Assembly (NCBI GenBank): GCA_017591395.1
Contig: WEDG01005522.1
Location: forward strand, 52,212-116,211
Direction: 5' to 3'
Source: Schistocephalus solidus
Lineage: Eukaryota > Platyhelminthes > Cestoda > Diphyllobothriidea > Diphyllobothriidae
Length of the DNA: 64,000 nt
Shown: positions 8,990 through 20,474 of the stretch, in pieces
How the letters are laid out: the number at the start of each line of letters is the position of its first letter
Position numbering within the stretch: position 1 is the stretch's first letter
Translations under genes and position numbers: made by a program
Notes under the pieces: generated by a model
What the model was told of the DNA's origin: nothing
The model's input: only the letters and a program-made list of their open reading frames with translations
Database searches by the model: none

Positions 8990-9773
8990 CTCATGTTCAG
9001 AGAGGATGATGGCTCAATAAGGCGCTCTGTCTTCCACAAAAATACTTGGAAAGGGCAATACTTGCACTTTGAAAGTTTTTTACCAGTACAATGGAAACGA
9101 ACTCTGGTACATACTCTTTTTCAAAGGTCGAGAAATATTCGCTCTAGTGAAACTCAAGATACAGAAATTGCCTGCATCAAATCAGTCTTACTTAACTGTG
9201 GATATCCTGCACGTTTCATTTAAAAATATAGCAACACCTTACGGCCAAAAGTGGTGGAACATTCAGTTTCAAAAAAGCCCGTTAGCATATACTAACCATT
9301 TAAGGGTGACAGTATTTCTAAAACAATCAGGCGACGATTATGCTGCGCCATAGGAAGAACATAAAATGCAGCTCAGCTCATCTTTATCAATCATACTAGA
9401 AGCCTGCCAATCAACCATCCAAAGGATGCCTTGCCGTTGCACGCTACCCCAAATTGTGTTTATGAATTCACGTGTACTTTTGGACGCAAGTACATTGGGC
9501 GAACGCAAAGGCAATTAGCAACTAGAGCTGCTGAACATTTACCTAATTGGTTGTTTAAAGAAGAAAATTAATTACCACGTTCTTCGATTACTAAACATCT
9601 ACTAGACAGTGGTCACTATGTAGACCTCAAAACAGCTTACCGAGTACTTGTTCGGGCGTGAACACCGCGGACTTTGCACAACTTGGAAGCAGCGTATATA
9701 CGTAGGGAGAAACCCAATCTTTGCAAGCAACTAGACCATGTTATCAATCTACAATTACCCTAGTGATTTTCAC
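8990..9773 (+). pseudogene. PLE polyprotein relic: RT C-terminus, linker, GIY-YIG endonuclease
   Basis: The plus-strand translation starts with a block typical of Penelope reverse-transcriptase ends: MFREDDGSIRRSVFHKNTW, KGQYLHFESFLPVQWKRTLV and LNCGYPARFI. After one frame change comes the linker PFKGDSISKTIRRRLC, then NHPKDALPLHATPNCVYEF. The GIY-YIG core follows: FTCTFGRKYIGRTQRQLATR, AAEHLPNW, KHLLDSGHYVDLKTAYRVL and NLEAAYIRREKPNLC, ending near 9765. In-frame stops at KEEN* and LVRA* and a shift near 9223 make it non-functional. In PLEs this endonuclease cuts the target to prime reverse transcription. Confidence 0.88.
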
Positions 9774-9993
9774 CCTAGAGGATTCATGGTTTTAGTTGTC
9801 TTAGTTTCTCCCCCACATTTTCTTTCCTGAAGTTCTTTATGTTGTCCTCTGTCCCTTGCTGGTATATATTTATTTTCTGTTAATTCAAACTGCTGTATAT
9901 TTTCATTCGTTATCTGTATTATGCAAAGACGATTTTCAGTTGATAAGCCGTCACGAAATTTGTTGGTACCAATACATTCTGCTGTATACGCCA
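9774..9993 (+). mobile_element. 3' tail of the PLE, right arm of the inverted repeat
   Basis: Non-coding tail matching the left arm at 8316-8530 in inverted orientation. A (TA)n tract follows at 10023-10039. Confidence 0.7.
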
Positions 9994-11020
9994 ATTTTTA
10001 ATTCATACCCGGGAAAAATGCTTTATATATATATATATAAACGCAAAACAGCTGACTCCAAGAGTTGAGATGGAGAAAGGGTTTAAGGCGACTTCCCCAG
10101 AGCGTGGATCGAACCGATAAACAAAGTCGATCCCGATAATCGTGGTTGTATTTTAATTTGAGCAAAGTATACACTCATTGTTTATCAGTTAGTTAAGCAA
10201 ATATTGCCCACACACTAATATTTTATGTTCTTAAAATTGGTGAGTTTTGGCTTATATCTAAATCCAGAAGAAAATGGCATAACACATGATCTTGTCAAGA
10301 ACAGACCTAAGCAAGCCGTCTGGATTTAAAACGACACAACTTTTTCAAATCAGTTCTGTTTTCTATAGCTTCAGAACTGTCGAACTGAAATCCCCGGTGT
10401 AATTCAAACTTGCATTGGGAGATTTTAAAAACCTTGCCGATTTACCAAGAGCGATAATCTGCTAACTAACGTGTACTGATTTTGCGCCCATTTTTTGTTA
10501 CTAAAACCTGATGTCTGCCAATCCTTTCGGGGTGTAACCTAAATCTGAATACAATATGGAACCTGGGATGTGAGAGAGCTGACAATGTGACACATACATA
10601 AGTGACGAACCACATGGACCTAGTACGCGCAGGGAAGCCGAAATAGTGATTTGTTCATCAGTATTCCCATAGCCATTTATGCTATGCTGCCTATGAAGTG
10701 CACATTCATCAGGAGACATCCGATTAACATGAGCGCTTTAATGCCTTCAAATGTCTTAAAGAGTTTTCGAACAGCTTATGTTTAAAAAAATATTTAATTA
10801 AAATACACATTAACTAATGCTTTCATTTGTCCGTAAGTTCCAACCATGAACGTCCTGCAGTTTATCTAAAACGGTTTCGCACAATAAATCTTTTCCTATA
10901 AAGAGGCCTCTTTGATTAAATTAAACAGCATTTCAGCATATGATCTAATTTATCAAATCAGCGTAAATTTACTAAACGTTTCTAATTTTTTATAAACCTG
11001 TCCAGATGTATCGACTAAAG
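9994..11020. other. Intronic DNA, nothing recognised
   Basis: There is a 72-codon minus-strand open frame (10719-10501) that I cannot assign. The rest is AT-rich and without repeat landmarks I can name. Confidence 0.4.
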
Positions 11021-11027
11021 ATTCTCC

Positions 11028-11760
11028 TTAGTAATGAAGGAACTGCAGGTTTGTGAAAACACAAGAGAAGTGGTTGCTATGCCACGGCCTGCCTTTTACA
11101 GTTGACAGCTCCGGAATGCATTTCGAGTAGTAGCAATTAGTGCCGGCATTATCTGACCAGCCAGTTGTTGCAGTATGCAGATGTGATGCGGTGGTGTGCC
11201 TGTGAAAATTATCGGCTCCCGCGGGCATCGCCGGTGGTTCTACTAGGTGCGATAATTGCTCGCAGCTGACGAACTGACTATCGCCATCCATGTGGGCTCG
11301 TCGGCGATAAGGTTCACAAACAATGGCACCAGGAACATTGGTCATTCGCATGCTCTCTGCTTGGCTAAATAATTTGTCTAGGCAAAGTCTCAACGCCAAA
11401 TACGGAGCGGCTGGTCATTGCGCTTCTCAATCGTTTGAGGAAGGGAAAACATGACTCATGTAATCCACAGCTCACGAAGTTGTCGCTTCCTGCGAGAATT
11501 TCAGTCTCATCGAGCGTGAATGTGTTGCTGGATCCCATCGAACGCGCCACGACTTTGCAACCAGTGTCTTTCCTCCTCACTGCTGCATGCTCGGACATCC
11601 GCGTCAAGGCTCGCCCTCCAGCATCTCCAAAATAGTTAATTAGTCCACAACCACACCACGGCCGGCAAACGACCCCTAGAAGCATCTCGCTATGGCAGTG
11701 AGTTGGCACCTTATGGTCGCCTCCCATGTCCAATGGGCACGAGAAGGAGGTTACCGGCTT
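11028..11760 (-). mobile_element. Penelope-like element GIY-YIG relic
   Basis: Minus-strand frame 11733-11365 includes WCGCGLINYFGDAGGRALTR, MSEHAAVRRKDTGCKVVARS and NTFTLDETEILAGSDNFVS. It parallels the copy at 30.1 kb (WCCCRQSSYVGETWR, TGHTFKFDEAEILVR). The YIG tyrosine block is altered (NYFGDAG). A second frame (11399-11028) continues but is not recognisable. Confidence 0.7.
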
Positions 11761-11764
11761 CCAA

Positions 11765-12744
11765 GACTCTTTACGTACGAGAGTTTGTCAACACTTGTGT
11801 CCCATTTGATTTCGTCTGCTTTCTCATTTTCACACGCACTGGTTGACAAAGTCCCGCAGCAACCTTTTTTTCATAGAATCCGTCAAAGGTATTGATAGTC
11901 AGCAACTCTTTCTTCCGGTTCACTGCCAGAGATTAAAACTCCCTTACACGAAAATGTTTGCGGCTGATTGGATGGCTCATGCTGTTGCTCATTGCATGGC
12001 GTAGACATTGTTGCTTCTTGAATACTTTGGTTTGTAGTCCACCAAAATATTTCCATCCTCGGCCGCGCAAACACTATCGGCTAATTAAGCTCTTTTTCCA
12101 GAGGTTACGCCTCCTTCTTCACAACGAATGAAGTACCCAAAGCCCGAATATTCTTATCGATTGAATAAAATTAACTTGCTGAGTTGCATGCTGCTTGTCA
12201 TGCAAACAACGGAGTAACAAAAACAAAAAAGCAAAATACTGTTTAAAAGCCTTTTTCGTAGATTTTGAGGTAAATATCCTCCAGACGTTAGTTTACTATG
12301 CAATGTGAGAGCTTAACAGGATTCAAAATGAGATCTAAAGAAGTCGACTTAATTTTTCCGAGGGTGGCAGACGGAAACATTTCTCATGATGACCAGCCAC
12401 CTGGAAACTCATTACTTCATTTTCCTGGAGTACATTAGACAAAGACGCAATATCCTAGAAAGTTAATTGCATGATGAATTTTTTTTGTGTGTCCTTCCTA
12501 CCAACTAGGACTTCACTTATACGAGGATCATAAGTAAATAAATACGTGATCACAACAATTACAATCTTCTTACTTAGATTTGTACCAGTAACCAGAAAGT
12601 GGCTTTCTTTGTTTACTTTCCGATTAAATCTTTGCGCACTTATATCCTTCGAAAGAGATATTTATAGGCTGGATTCGAGAGATGATATGAACAGTTAAGA
12701 TAAAATCCATCAGGTACTGCGGTATTACAGCATAATATTTACAA
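11765..12744. other. Intronic DNA, nothing recognised
   Basis: No coding or repeat signal beyond short random frames. Confidence 0.35.
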
Positions 12745-13160
12745 GCTGTCAACAGACAGTCAGTAATATACCACTAGGTAATTATTTACCATACTGACAG
12801 TACAGGTACCAAAGGCAGATTAATAATGCCGACAAAGATAAAGGAGACTGGATTGGAGTAAATGCTTTGGAAAAGACCCTTTCGGGCACGCATGAATGTC
12901 CTCGGGAATTTAACAAGGTATTACAATACTAGTGTTATTATACCAGAAAACACAGGAGGAACGCTGGCAGACCCACTAATGAGCCTAAAACCTCGCAGCT
13001 GCATCAGGCAACAGCTCAAGATTGGGTTGTAAACTAGCAGTGTCAGTTTGTTACATAATTACCTAGCGGTATAGTACTGACTGCCTCAGACAGCTCACAC
13101 GCCTGCCTGAGCTTTAAGCTAGTACGTATGCTGGCAGTATGGTAAGTAATTACGCAGACG
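12745..13160. repeat. Nested inverted repeats (possible small non-autonomous element)
   Basis: Bases 12757-12785 pair with 13055-13084 (shared landmarks 'cagtcagta', 'taggtaattat'). Bases 12778-12800 pair with 13131-13153 ('gtaattatttaccatactg' against 'cagtatggtaagtaattac'). A short SINE-like scrap ('gacaaagataaaggagac') sits at about 12834. No transposase is seen. Confidence 0.5.
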
Positions 13161-14149
13161 CATGCTTTGTCAACTGAGAGCAGACTTCTGCCTCAAATAC
13201 AACTGCTGATTATTTTTATGCTTATTAGTTTCAACAACTTGCCTATTGAATCTTTTCTCCTAGAAAAGAATCTAAGTTATCCTTTGTCGGTTTCCACACA
13301 TGTAGTATATCGAGACCTTGGATGAGCTTCTTATCCGGATCAAGTTCAGAGAAGCCTACGAGAAGTCCTCTGGCGGGCCTGATTTATTCTTTTGGCCTTA
13401 TAAGCCTCCACTGTCATATGCTACTGCATCTCGACGTGGAAGTTAGCGAATGTTCAGCTTGCATAATGTAGAACAGGTGCTTAACCACATCAGAAGAAGC
13501 AGCGAAGTGAGGCAAGGATTTTTGGGTAGAATGAGAGGGACTCTCAGACCAAGACTGAAGGACATCCTTCACTGCAAAAAGACCGTGGGTTGAAATTGTT
13601 CCGAAATTATTTTAGGCAAGTGAATAAGAGTAGCCAGTGACTCCCGCCAACTACTCTCGTAAGAGAACAAAACAATTTGAAAGAATCCCGAGTTCTTAAC
13701 TTCACAACAAAAACACCACAACCAGGCAAATGAACGTGACAGTTAATTTTCGCAGACTCAAAAATTACCCTTGTTTTTCCAGAATAGGGCCATAATGGAG
13801 AACGTCAGTAGACTCCTGGTTGATCACAATTAAATCAGGTACTTATTGCCTAAGAAATTCCCTCACATGAGAGGATCTGTAAGATGGGGCAGTTGAAGTA
13901 CACGACGGTCCCCTCCAACTTGCGCCGATACAGGAAAATGTCTGACAACTAAAAGACGATAGCCTTCTTAATTAATATCCTGACACAAAGATCAATCGGT
14001 TTTTTAGGATGCTTTCAACCATTGTAGGGTGAGCTTTTAACCTAAGAAATGTGTCAGATGAGACCATTTTAAAGATGGAGCAAATTGAAATTAAGGGCTG
14101 ACCCATCCAAGATGCACCCGAGATAAGACGATATCTGACGATTCAATTC
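13161..14149. other. Intronic DNA, nothing recognised
   Basis: No gene or repeat I can support. Confidence 0.35.
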
Positions 14150-15140
14150 TACAGTGCCTAACCAACTGCCTCCCTGAACAATAACATATCATCCGAATAT
14201 GTTTTTGAGTGTTTGCACCACTCTATTGCTAACAAACGCTGACGGAACATTTCACACATCCGTTTACCGCAAATAAATATATGCGGAAGTAAATCTACAC
14301 TACGAGAGCAACAACTCAATCTCTTAAAAGAGCAGTACCGTCTAAGGTCTGCTACACAGAGTAAAAACAAATTGCTCTGACGAGGAAGTAACCCAGTCGA
14401 GCCCAAATTACCTGTTTGAATTATTTTTCAAAATGGTTACCCTAAAGATATGTACATTGATGCACGAAGCGACAGAAATCAAAAGAAAAATAATAAGGTA
14501 GTTCCAATCAGGCGCAACCTAAAAGAAAATATATGTAAAATCCCTCCTTGCATTAGGAATCTGTCTGAACTCGTTGAAAGTCCCTGCAAAAACTCCAAAT
14601 AAAAGTTGCGCACAAACCGACGACTCCTCTGGTTCACCCTACGAATAGGGTTGGCTTTCTTGATAAGAAAGAAGTCGTCTACAAGATCCCGTGCGATGCC
14701 TGTGATGCCGTCTATTGTGACCAAACAGAAAAATATGCCGCCACACGCATTTAAGAACTTCAACTTGCGGTCACCAGGCGCGACCATTATTCCAAAGTGG
14801 TCATGCACACTCGATACGGGACACACTATCGCCTGGGACAAAACTCCCACTGTCGAAGCCTGCACCTCCAAGAAATGCTGAGCGTTTCTTGAGGCCATGC
14901 ACTTCGATGATTCATATCGACATTAAGATGTCTAGTACAAAAATTACAGGGAAAAATCAAGGAGACTACAACAAATTAATAAAAACTGACGCACACAGTG
15001 GCCTCTTTTTGGCAAAAACACGAAGTGAGTATCGATTGTTGAACATTTCGGAGAGTTTAAGTGTTTTTGTACATTAACTCTAGTCTGACGATAACTTAGG
15101 GAACCAGCATCGAAATTTTACCAAGAAATGTTCCTTTTTT
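14150..15140 (+). mobile_element. Penelope-like element 3' end, plus strand, decayed
   Basis: This copy is related to that at 5290-6240. The translation includes NLSELVES in the linker. Then come RVGFLDKKEVVYKIPCDACD and AVYCDQTEKYAATRI, the GIY-YIG start, with the equivalent of Y-x-G-Q-T changed to YCDQT. In a second frame, TLDTGHTIAWDKTPTVEACT, TSKKC and AFLEAMHFDDSYRH follow. Stops and frameshifts are frequent. The 3' UTR holds a hammerhead-like motif at 15085-15120. Confidence 0.78.
15085..15120 (+). ncRNA. Hammerhead-like motif in PLE 3' UTR
   Basis: GUCUGACGAUAACUU, then AACCAGCAUCGAAAUUUUA. The CUGACGA and GAAA boxes are kept and stem II is weak. It is clearly homologous to the motifs at 6148 and 4799. 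Confidence 0.4.
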
Positions 15141-16568
15141 GTCTAAAAAATTATTAGCCTTCCAGTGATATTTCTTGGGATGCCCGTCCCCAAATCATAC
15201 ATTGAATCCTCTAATTTTTACTGATTGCTTTCAAAAACTAATGCATAGCAGATAAAAAGATAAGACGTTCATTTCTGTTCATGTAATTTCGCCTACGCAA
15301 AGCACTCTAACCCAAGACTGTACCTTAGGTCAAAATAAGTTCTGCCATTTGCATACCACTGACTGCAGAAATCCCAAAATCTGACCGTGTCCGTAACCTC
15401 TACAGTAACCAGTAAAAGTGAGTACTGAGTGCATACGCAAATTCTGCACGGGCAGCGACCGAGTGACAAACTTTTTATTCACTTCCCACATACTACTGAT
15501 ACTACTTAGGCATTAGCTGACCCCACCTCATAGAGTACAGTGTTCATAAAAGCATACCAGTGGGGTTTTCATATTTCTTGGGAAATTTAATTGCTCACCG
15601 GCAGCCCTTTTTTGGTCCTATTAAGAGAGCGAGGCGTGCTAGATAGGCATCGGGGTCTACGTGCTGCTCGATCGATTGGTGTTCCAAATCCGGATCTCAA
15701 AGAGGAACCATTTGATTCCCGATTTACTCCTGTCAAGAAGGTCTGTGTGGACAAAATCGGTGGCGTGACATTTCTCTTTTGCAGGCGTATGTGCCCGATA
15801 GTTTTGCTCACTCGCTTTGTCGCTAGTTGGTGTTCGGAGAGTCGGGTTAGCTGTCTTCTGCAGATAACGACAGAGCTATCAAGAACAGATAATTTTCTCT
15901 GGCTCAGGTTTACGGTTACCAATTGGAAGGTCACACTTATTCCTAACGATTGCTGAGGGTCTCGAAAATCTGTTGAAGAACTGATGGTCTTGCGGATGCG
16001 TGGGTGTCTCTGGAGGGATAACTGAGAGTTTTGTAGAACTCACTTTTCCAACAAACATATTTAGACTGTTCATTTGCAAGTACGAAGTTCCGCAGTCACT
16101 GTCCTAAATCTATTGTCAGTAGTTTTGTTCGAGCGTGTTTTAACACTTTTATACAGCATCTCAAACACATTGGGCTCAAGCGCGAGCAAACGGTCGCTTT
16201 GGAAAGTCCTAATATGTCCACGTTTTGGCAGTCTTTCTGGTTACCGCCCTTCCCAACTTTCATTGTTCCTGTCATTATCAGCAAAACAAATGGCAGATCC
16301 ATTAGCGTTCGGGGTTGATTTTCAGCAAGGGTTAGCTCATAAAATTTGAACCGGAATTCTTAAGTGTATTTTAGATTAGAAAGAAGTGAAGGGTGGTGCA
16401 GCGAAATACGAAACCGGCTTTTAAGTGTTCTTCTTTCAGTCCAGCTACATAAACCATAACCGATAAAATGCTAATTAAGTACATGAGCATTTACACGTAC
16501 TTCCCGTGCCCTGTTAAATGCAAGTATATGTTAAAGGCAAAGCACAAGACATTTCATCCGTCTTTTAC
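15141..16568. other. Unassigned region with overlapping open frames on both strands
   Basis: Two long frames cover the same bases: 15591-15956 plus (121 codons) and 15934-15587 minus (115 codons, basic and Ser/Arg-rich). They are followed by 16079-15879 minus and 16074-16349 plus. I recognise no domain in any of them. The stretch is more GC-balanced than its neighbours and may be a fragment of an unidentified transposon. I do not call a gene. Confidence 0.35.
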
Positions 16569-17340
16569 AACGAGGTCCACCGTATGCTCCACGGAAGGGT
16601 GTTGCAGGGACGGTAACTTGAGCGTGATTTAGTGTAAATTGACAGTAGATTTGCGCTGCATCTACCATACTCTCTCCTCCTCACCCACCTGAGCCCGGTG
16701 TCATGACAGATTCAAGAAGACAGAAGATGGGAGAGGGTGCAGGTGGCTGGCGCGGCCGGAGTCACCCTGGGCGTACCACCCCAACTGGCTCGGATCCCAG
16801 GGAGTGGGAGTGCCCTAAAGGCCACATTAAGAATGAGCCATTGCAGCCTGACTGTCAGTCCGCCAGTCAGCCACTTCACACAAAACACACATTGGGCTGA
16901 CACCGCGGTCCGAGTATTCCCGTCAGTTGGCAACCTTCCAAGCCACGGCTTGTGGCACACCGTGATAGTTTCAAGCGCGTCAAATTGTTTATAATGAGGA
17001 AAATGCGCTGAGCCATCGACCTCTCTCTGTCTCTCGCTCTCTCCCACCTCCACAATCAGACAACCGTCCAAGCCAGTGAGTTATCTGATGTGGGAGTGGG
17101 CATATTGGCTGATGGGTCGGCGTTCCAGTCTTCGCGCGCCACAGCACGACCTTGTCCCCATAACGCACACACCAGGATTAACTAAATCAGGGGCTATGGA
17201 GGAGCCATCGCCGTCTGACGCCCAGTCCACTGGTAAGCCACTCGACGCACACAGCACATACACTGGGCCGACGGCGTGGTCTGGTGTAAGCGTCAGACTT
17301 GCAGCCTTCCAAGCCACGGTTTCTAGGAAACCGTGATATT
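16569..17340 (+). repeat. Repeat A, longest copy
   Basis: GC-richer non-coding repeat. Landmarks in order: 'gtccaccgtatgctccac', 'gacttgcgctgcatctacc' (here tagatttgcgctgcatc), 'gagcccggtgtca', 'agaagacagaagatgggag', 'ggtggctggcgcggccgga', 'ttccaagccacggcttgtg'. The last block occurs twice (about 16935 and 17305), so this copy is internally duplicated. Open frames of 60-119 codons here are not kept between copies. Confidence 0.75.
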
Positions 17341-17422
17341 CTCAGGTACTTGATAATGGTGAGGTTGTTGTCTATGTATTGGTGTAGGTAGTATACGCTG
17401 ATGTGGCTTAGCTTCCGGTGGT

Positions 17423-18245
17423 TTACCGCAGGTTTTCCTGGAGGCTCATTTGTCCTAAAAGGCCCATGCGGTGTGTCAAGGTGCGGTAGCAGTGAGGGCA
17501 GTGGAGGTGGGTGCGTCGACTATATGTCGGAGCCCCAGGCACTGGTTCACCAGCCTCCGTGTGATGGATTCGCAGTTGACCGACCAGGCTGATGCGTGAG
17601 TTGAAGTTGCTGTTGTAGTGTGGTCAGGAGAAATCGGAAGAGGCAGAGGGATGTCATTCATGGTAGTGGCCGTGCCGGAAAGAATCTAGGATCGAAGGGT
17701 GTGCATGGCATTGTGGTGAATTCTGCTGTCATGGATGCGCATGTGACCGAAGAGGCCCATGCGATGAGTGAATGCGCGAGGACAGTGAGGGCAGTGGAGG
17801 CGACGGCCTCTGCTGTGTGTTGGTGTTCCAGGCACTGGTTCACCAGTCTCTGTACGATGGATTCGCAAGTGACCGACCAGGCCGATGCGTAAGGTGAATG
17901 TGCGGTCGCATTGAGGACAGTTTAGGAGAGAGTACCCATCGCTGGTGGTGGTGGTGATGGCAGCTGTGGCGTAGGCGGTGGTGGTGATAACCGGTGAAGA
18001 GTATTGGGATGTTGTCTCTATTATGATGGGAGCAATGGAATGGATGCCAGGAGTGAGGGTGGAGAGTCCGAAGGAGGGTTGGCAGAATTTGATGTAGAAG
18101 TTCAAATTGTGAGATTGGTGGCGCATTGCTTCCGAAGATGTCCGAACAGGTCGATTCGCGCGCGAAAGGTGCGTTCACAGCGATGGCAAGTTGGAAGGGC
18201 CTGGGCATCGGCGGTGTTGTTCTGGGGGCGCTGGTGACTTTCATG
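17423..18245 (-). pseudogene. LINE ORF2 C-terminal zinc-finger tail
   Basis: Five finger units can be read with frame changes. (1) LPTCHRCERTFRARIDLFGH with LRKQC, a CCHC-like variant. (2) LLNCPQCDRTFTLRIGLVGH with LRIH, then linker RTETGEPVPG. (3) LHCPHCPRAFTHRMGLFGH with MRIH. (4) A finger that lost its cysteines, NSRISLVGQLRIHHTEAGEP. (5) LHCPHCYRTLTHRMGLLGQ, with the first zinc-binding His replaced. Fingers alternate between two types, suggesting duplication of a two-finger block. Their role is unknown; nucleic-acid binding during target choice or RNP formation is inference. They belong to the retrotransposon, not to a host transcription factor. Confidence 0.85.
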
Positions 18246-18269
18246 CCACTCTTTTGGTCATGGTGGCGG

Positions 18270-20100
18270 TGATTCGGTTGGCCTCATAGACCACTGAACC
18301 AGTCTTCACGGATCTTATCCATGCCTGTTAATCCTGGGCGAGGTCTTCCCAGGTTGCCGGGCTGATTTGCAGTTGCTTCAGAGATTTCTTCAACGTGCCC
18401 TTGTAGCGTCGTTTTTGACCTCCCTGTCAACGATCTCCCGTAGCGACATTTCCGTAGAAAAATCGTTTCAGCAATCGCTCAGCATCCATTCTTACCAGGT
18501 GGCCGCTCCATCACAGTTGCACCTGCCTCAGCATGGCGTGGATGCTGAAGATTCCGGTCCGCTCGAGGACTTCCGTGTCCGGGATCCTGTCTTGCCATCT
18601 CAGCTTCAGGATTCTGTGGAGACAGCTGAGATGGAAGTGATTCAGCTTCCTGACTTGGTTCGGGTAGACGGTCCTGGTCTCCTCTCCGTAAAGGAGTGTC
18701 GTCAAGACGACGGTTGTACATCTTCAGTTTGGAGTTCAGGTGATTACCGTGGCGAGTCCACACGGAGGCCTGCAGTCGGCCGAAGGCCTGACAGGCTTTG
18801 GCGATTCGTTGGGCAACCTCGTCATCAATTCTCGTGTTGCGTGACAACGTGCTTCCTAGATAAGCGAAGGTTTCCACACTTTTGAGTTTAACACCGTTTA
18901 CGTTGATTCGGGTAGCATGGTAATCCGCGCTGTGCGGTGGTTGGTGCATGACAACCGTTTTGGTAGTACTGATTGTTAATCCAAAATTGGCGCAGCCTGC
19001 GGCGAAGGGCCCATACTCCTTTGCATTTCCTCCTCCGTCAAGTTGTTAAGGGCGTAGTCGTCCGTGAAGAGCAAGTCATGGACTGTAGTCGTAGACATGC
19101 GCATTGGGAGCCTGCATACGCCGACTGTTGAGAAAGTGTCCGTCAGTTCTGTAGGCGGTGCGAATCATAGGTTGCTAATCATGGTAGCCGTCCATCAGCA
19201 TAGCAGAGAACATGAGACTGAAGAGCGTGGGGTCAGTATGCAGCATTGCTTCACTCCGTTGGTCAATGCGAATGGTTCGGACACCGTCTCAATGTGAGTG
19301 ACGTGCGCCGTCATACCGTCATGAAGCTGACATACCATGTGCGTGAACCGCTCAGGACAGCAGAATTACTGCATTACTTTGCACTGTCCATCGCTATTCA
19401 CCGTGTCAATGGCTTTCGTCAGATCCACGAAGGTAGTTTAAAGGTGAGTTCGCATCTCCTGGCACTTCTCTTGTAGCTGGCAGGCGGCAAAGATCATGTC
19501 GGTTGTTCCGTGGTGTCAGCGGAAGCCACATTGGCTTTCCGGGAGAAGGCCTTACTCCAGGTGAGCGCTCAGACGATTGAGAAGGATACAGGCGAAGATC
19601 GTCCAAGCGATGTTGAGCAACAACATGCCTCTGTTATTATCACAGATGTTTCCGGTTCCCCTTCCGCTTGTAGAGATGGACGATGGTCACGTCTTTGAAA
19701 CCCTGAGGAACTCGCCCTTGGCGCCACATCTCCTGGAAGGGTGTTGTGAGTTCTGCCATCAGCCGGGGCCCGCCGTGCTTATAGACTTCCGGTGGGATTA
19801 CGTCGGATCCCGGTGCTTTACCGCTGGAAAGCTTCTGCACGGCCTGGATGGTTTCTGGTAGGGAAGGCAGCAGATCCAGGTCATTATTCATGTCCACTTG
19901 AGGGAGCCGGTCAATGGCAGCATCGGAGATGGCTTATGAGTAGTTAAGGACACTTCTGAAGTAATAGGCACATCGCTTCAGAATTTGAGATTTCTCTGTC
20001 AGCAGTGTTGTGCCGTCAGCACTGAGCAGCGGTACGGTCCGCTTGGCACAGGGGCCGTGGATGGCCTTGATGGCATTAAAAAACGTTTTTCATTTCATTG
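18270..20100 (-). pseudogene. LINE reverse transcriptase, broken
   Basis: Minus-strand blocks in order: ETIQAVQKLSSGKAPGSDV, IPPEVYKHGG and FKDVTIVHLYKRKGNRKHL (19897-19640). Next is the catalytic box at 19068-19057, reading [14 protein letters not shown] replaces the usual F/Y-A-D-D, so A is changed to T. Then the thumb: [57 protein letters not shown] and [12 protein letters not shown] (18949-18480). These blocks are diagnostic of non-LTR reverse transcriptases. The region between 19640 and 19070 is in several frames. Confidence 0.88.
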
Positions 20101-20474
20101 CGGTCCGCATACCCCTGGATTTACTCAGCCTTTTCGGATCATCCAGGCGTCCTGCATCTCCCGCAGCCGTTGCCATAGAAGGCAGCGGCATCTGAAGAAG
20201 GCTGCTTTGGTGGCGTCAGTCCGAATGTCCAGGTAGGCTTTGTGCAGTCCATTCTTCTCCGCAAGTAAGTTGCTGATGGCGGCGTCATTGTTATCATCCG
20301 GTCCTGGTGTAGCCAGCCTGCGCGTTCGAGGGCGGTACACTGGATGACATTTCACAGAAGACATCTTCGTGTCTCCACAGTGGCATTATAATCTGGAGCA
20401 TGCAGGTTCTCCAGTTTCTCGGTTACTTGGTTGCTGAAATAAAAACCATGTGTAGACAATTTTAACAAAAGAGT

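Noticed and set aside
16712..17071. A 119-codon minus-strand protein in repeat A, and similar frames at 36467-37003 and 47437-47670
   Set aside because: Frames are not kept between copies of the repeat, and no domain is visible.
17686..18126. A host C2H2 zinc-finger gene
   Set aside because: The fingers lie directly behind a LINE reverse transcriptase on the same strand and recur in the second LINE relic, so they are part of the retrotransposon.
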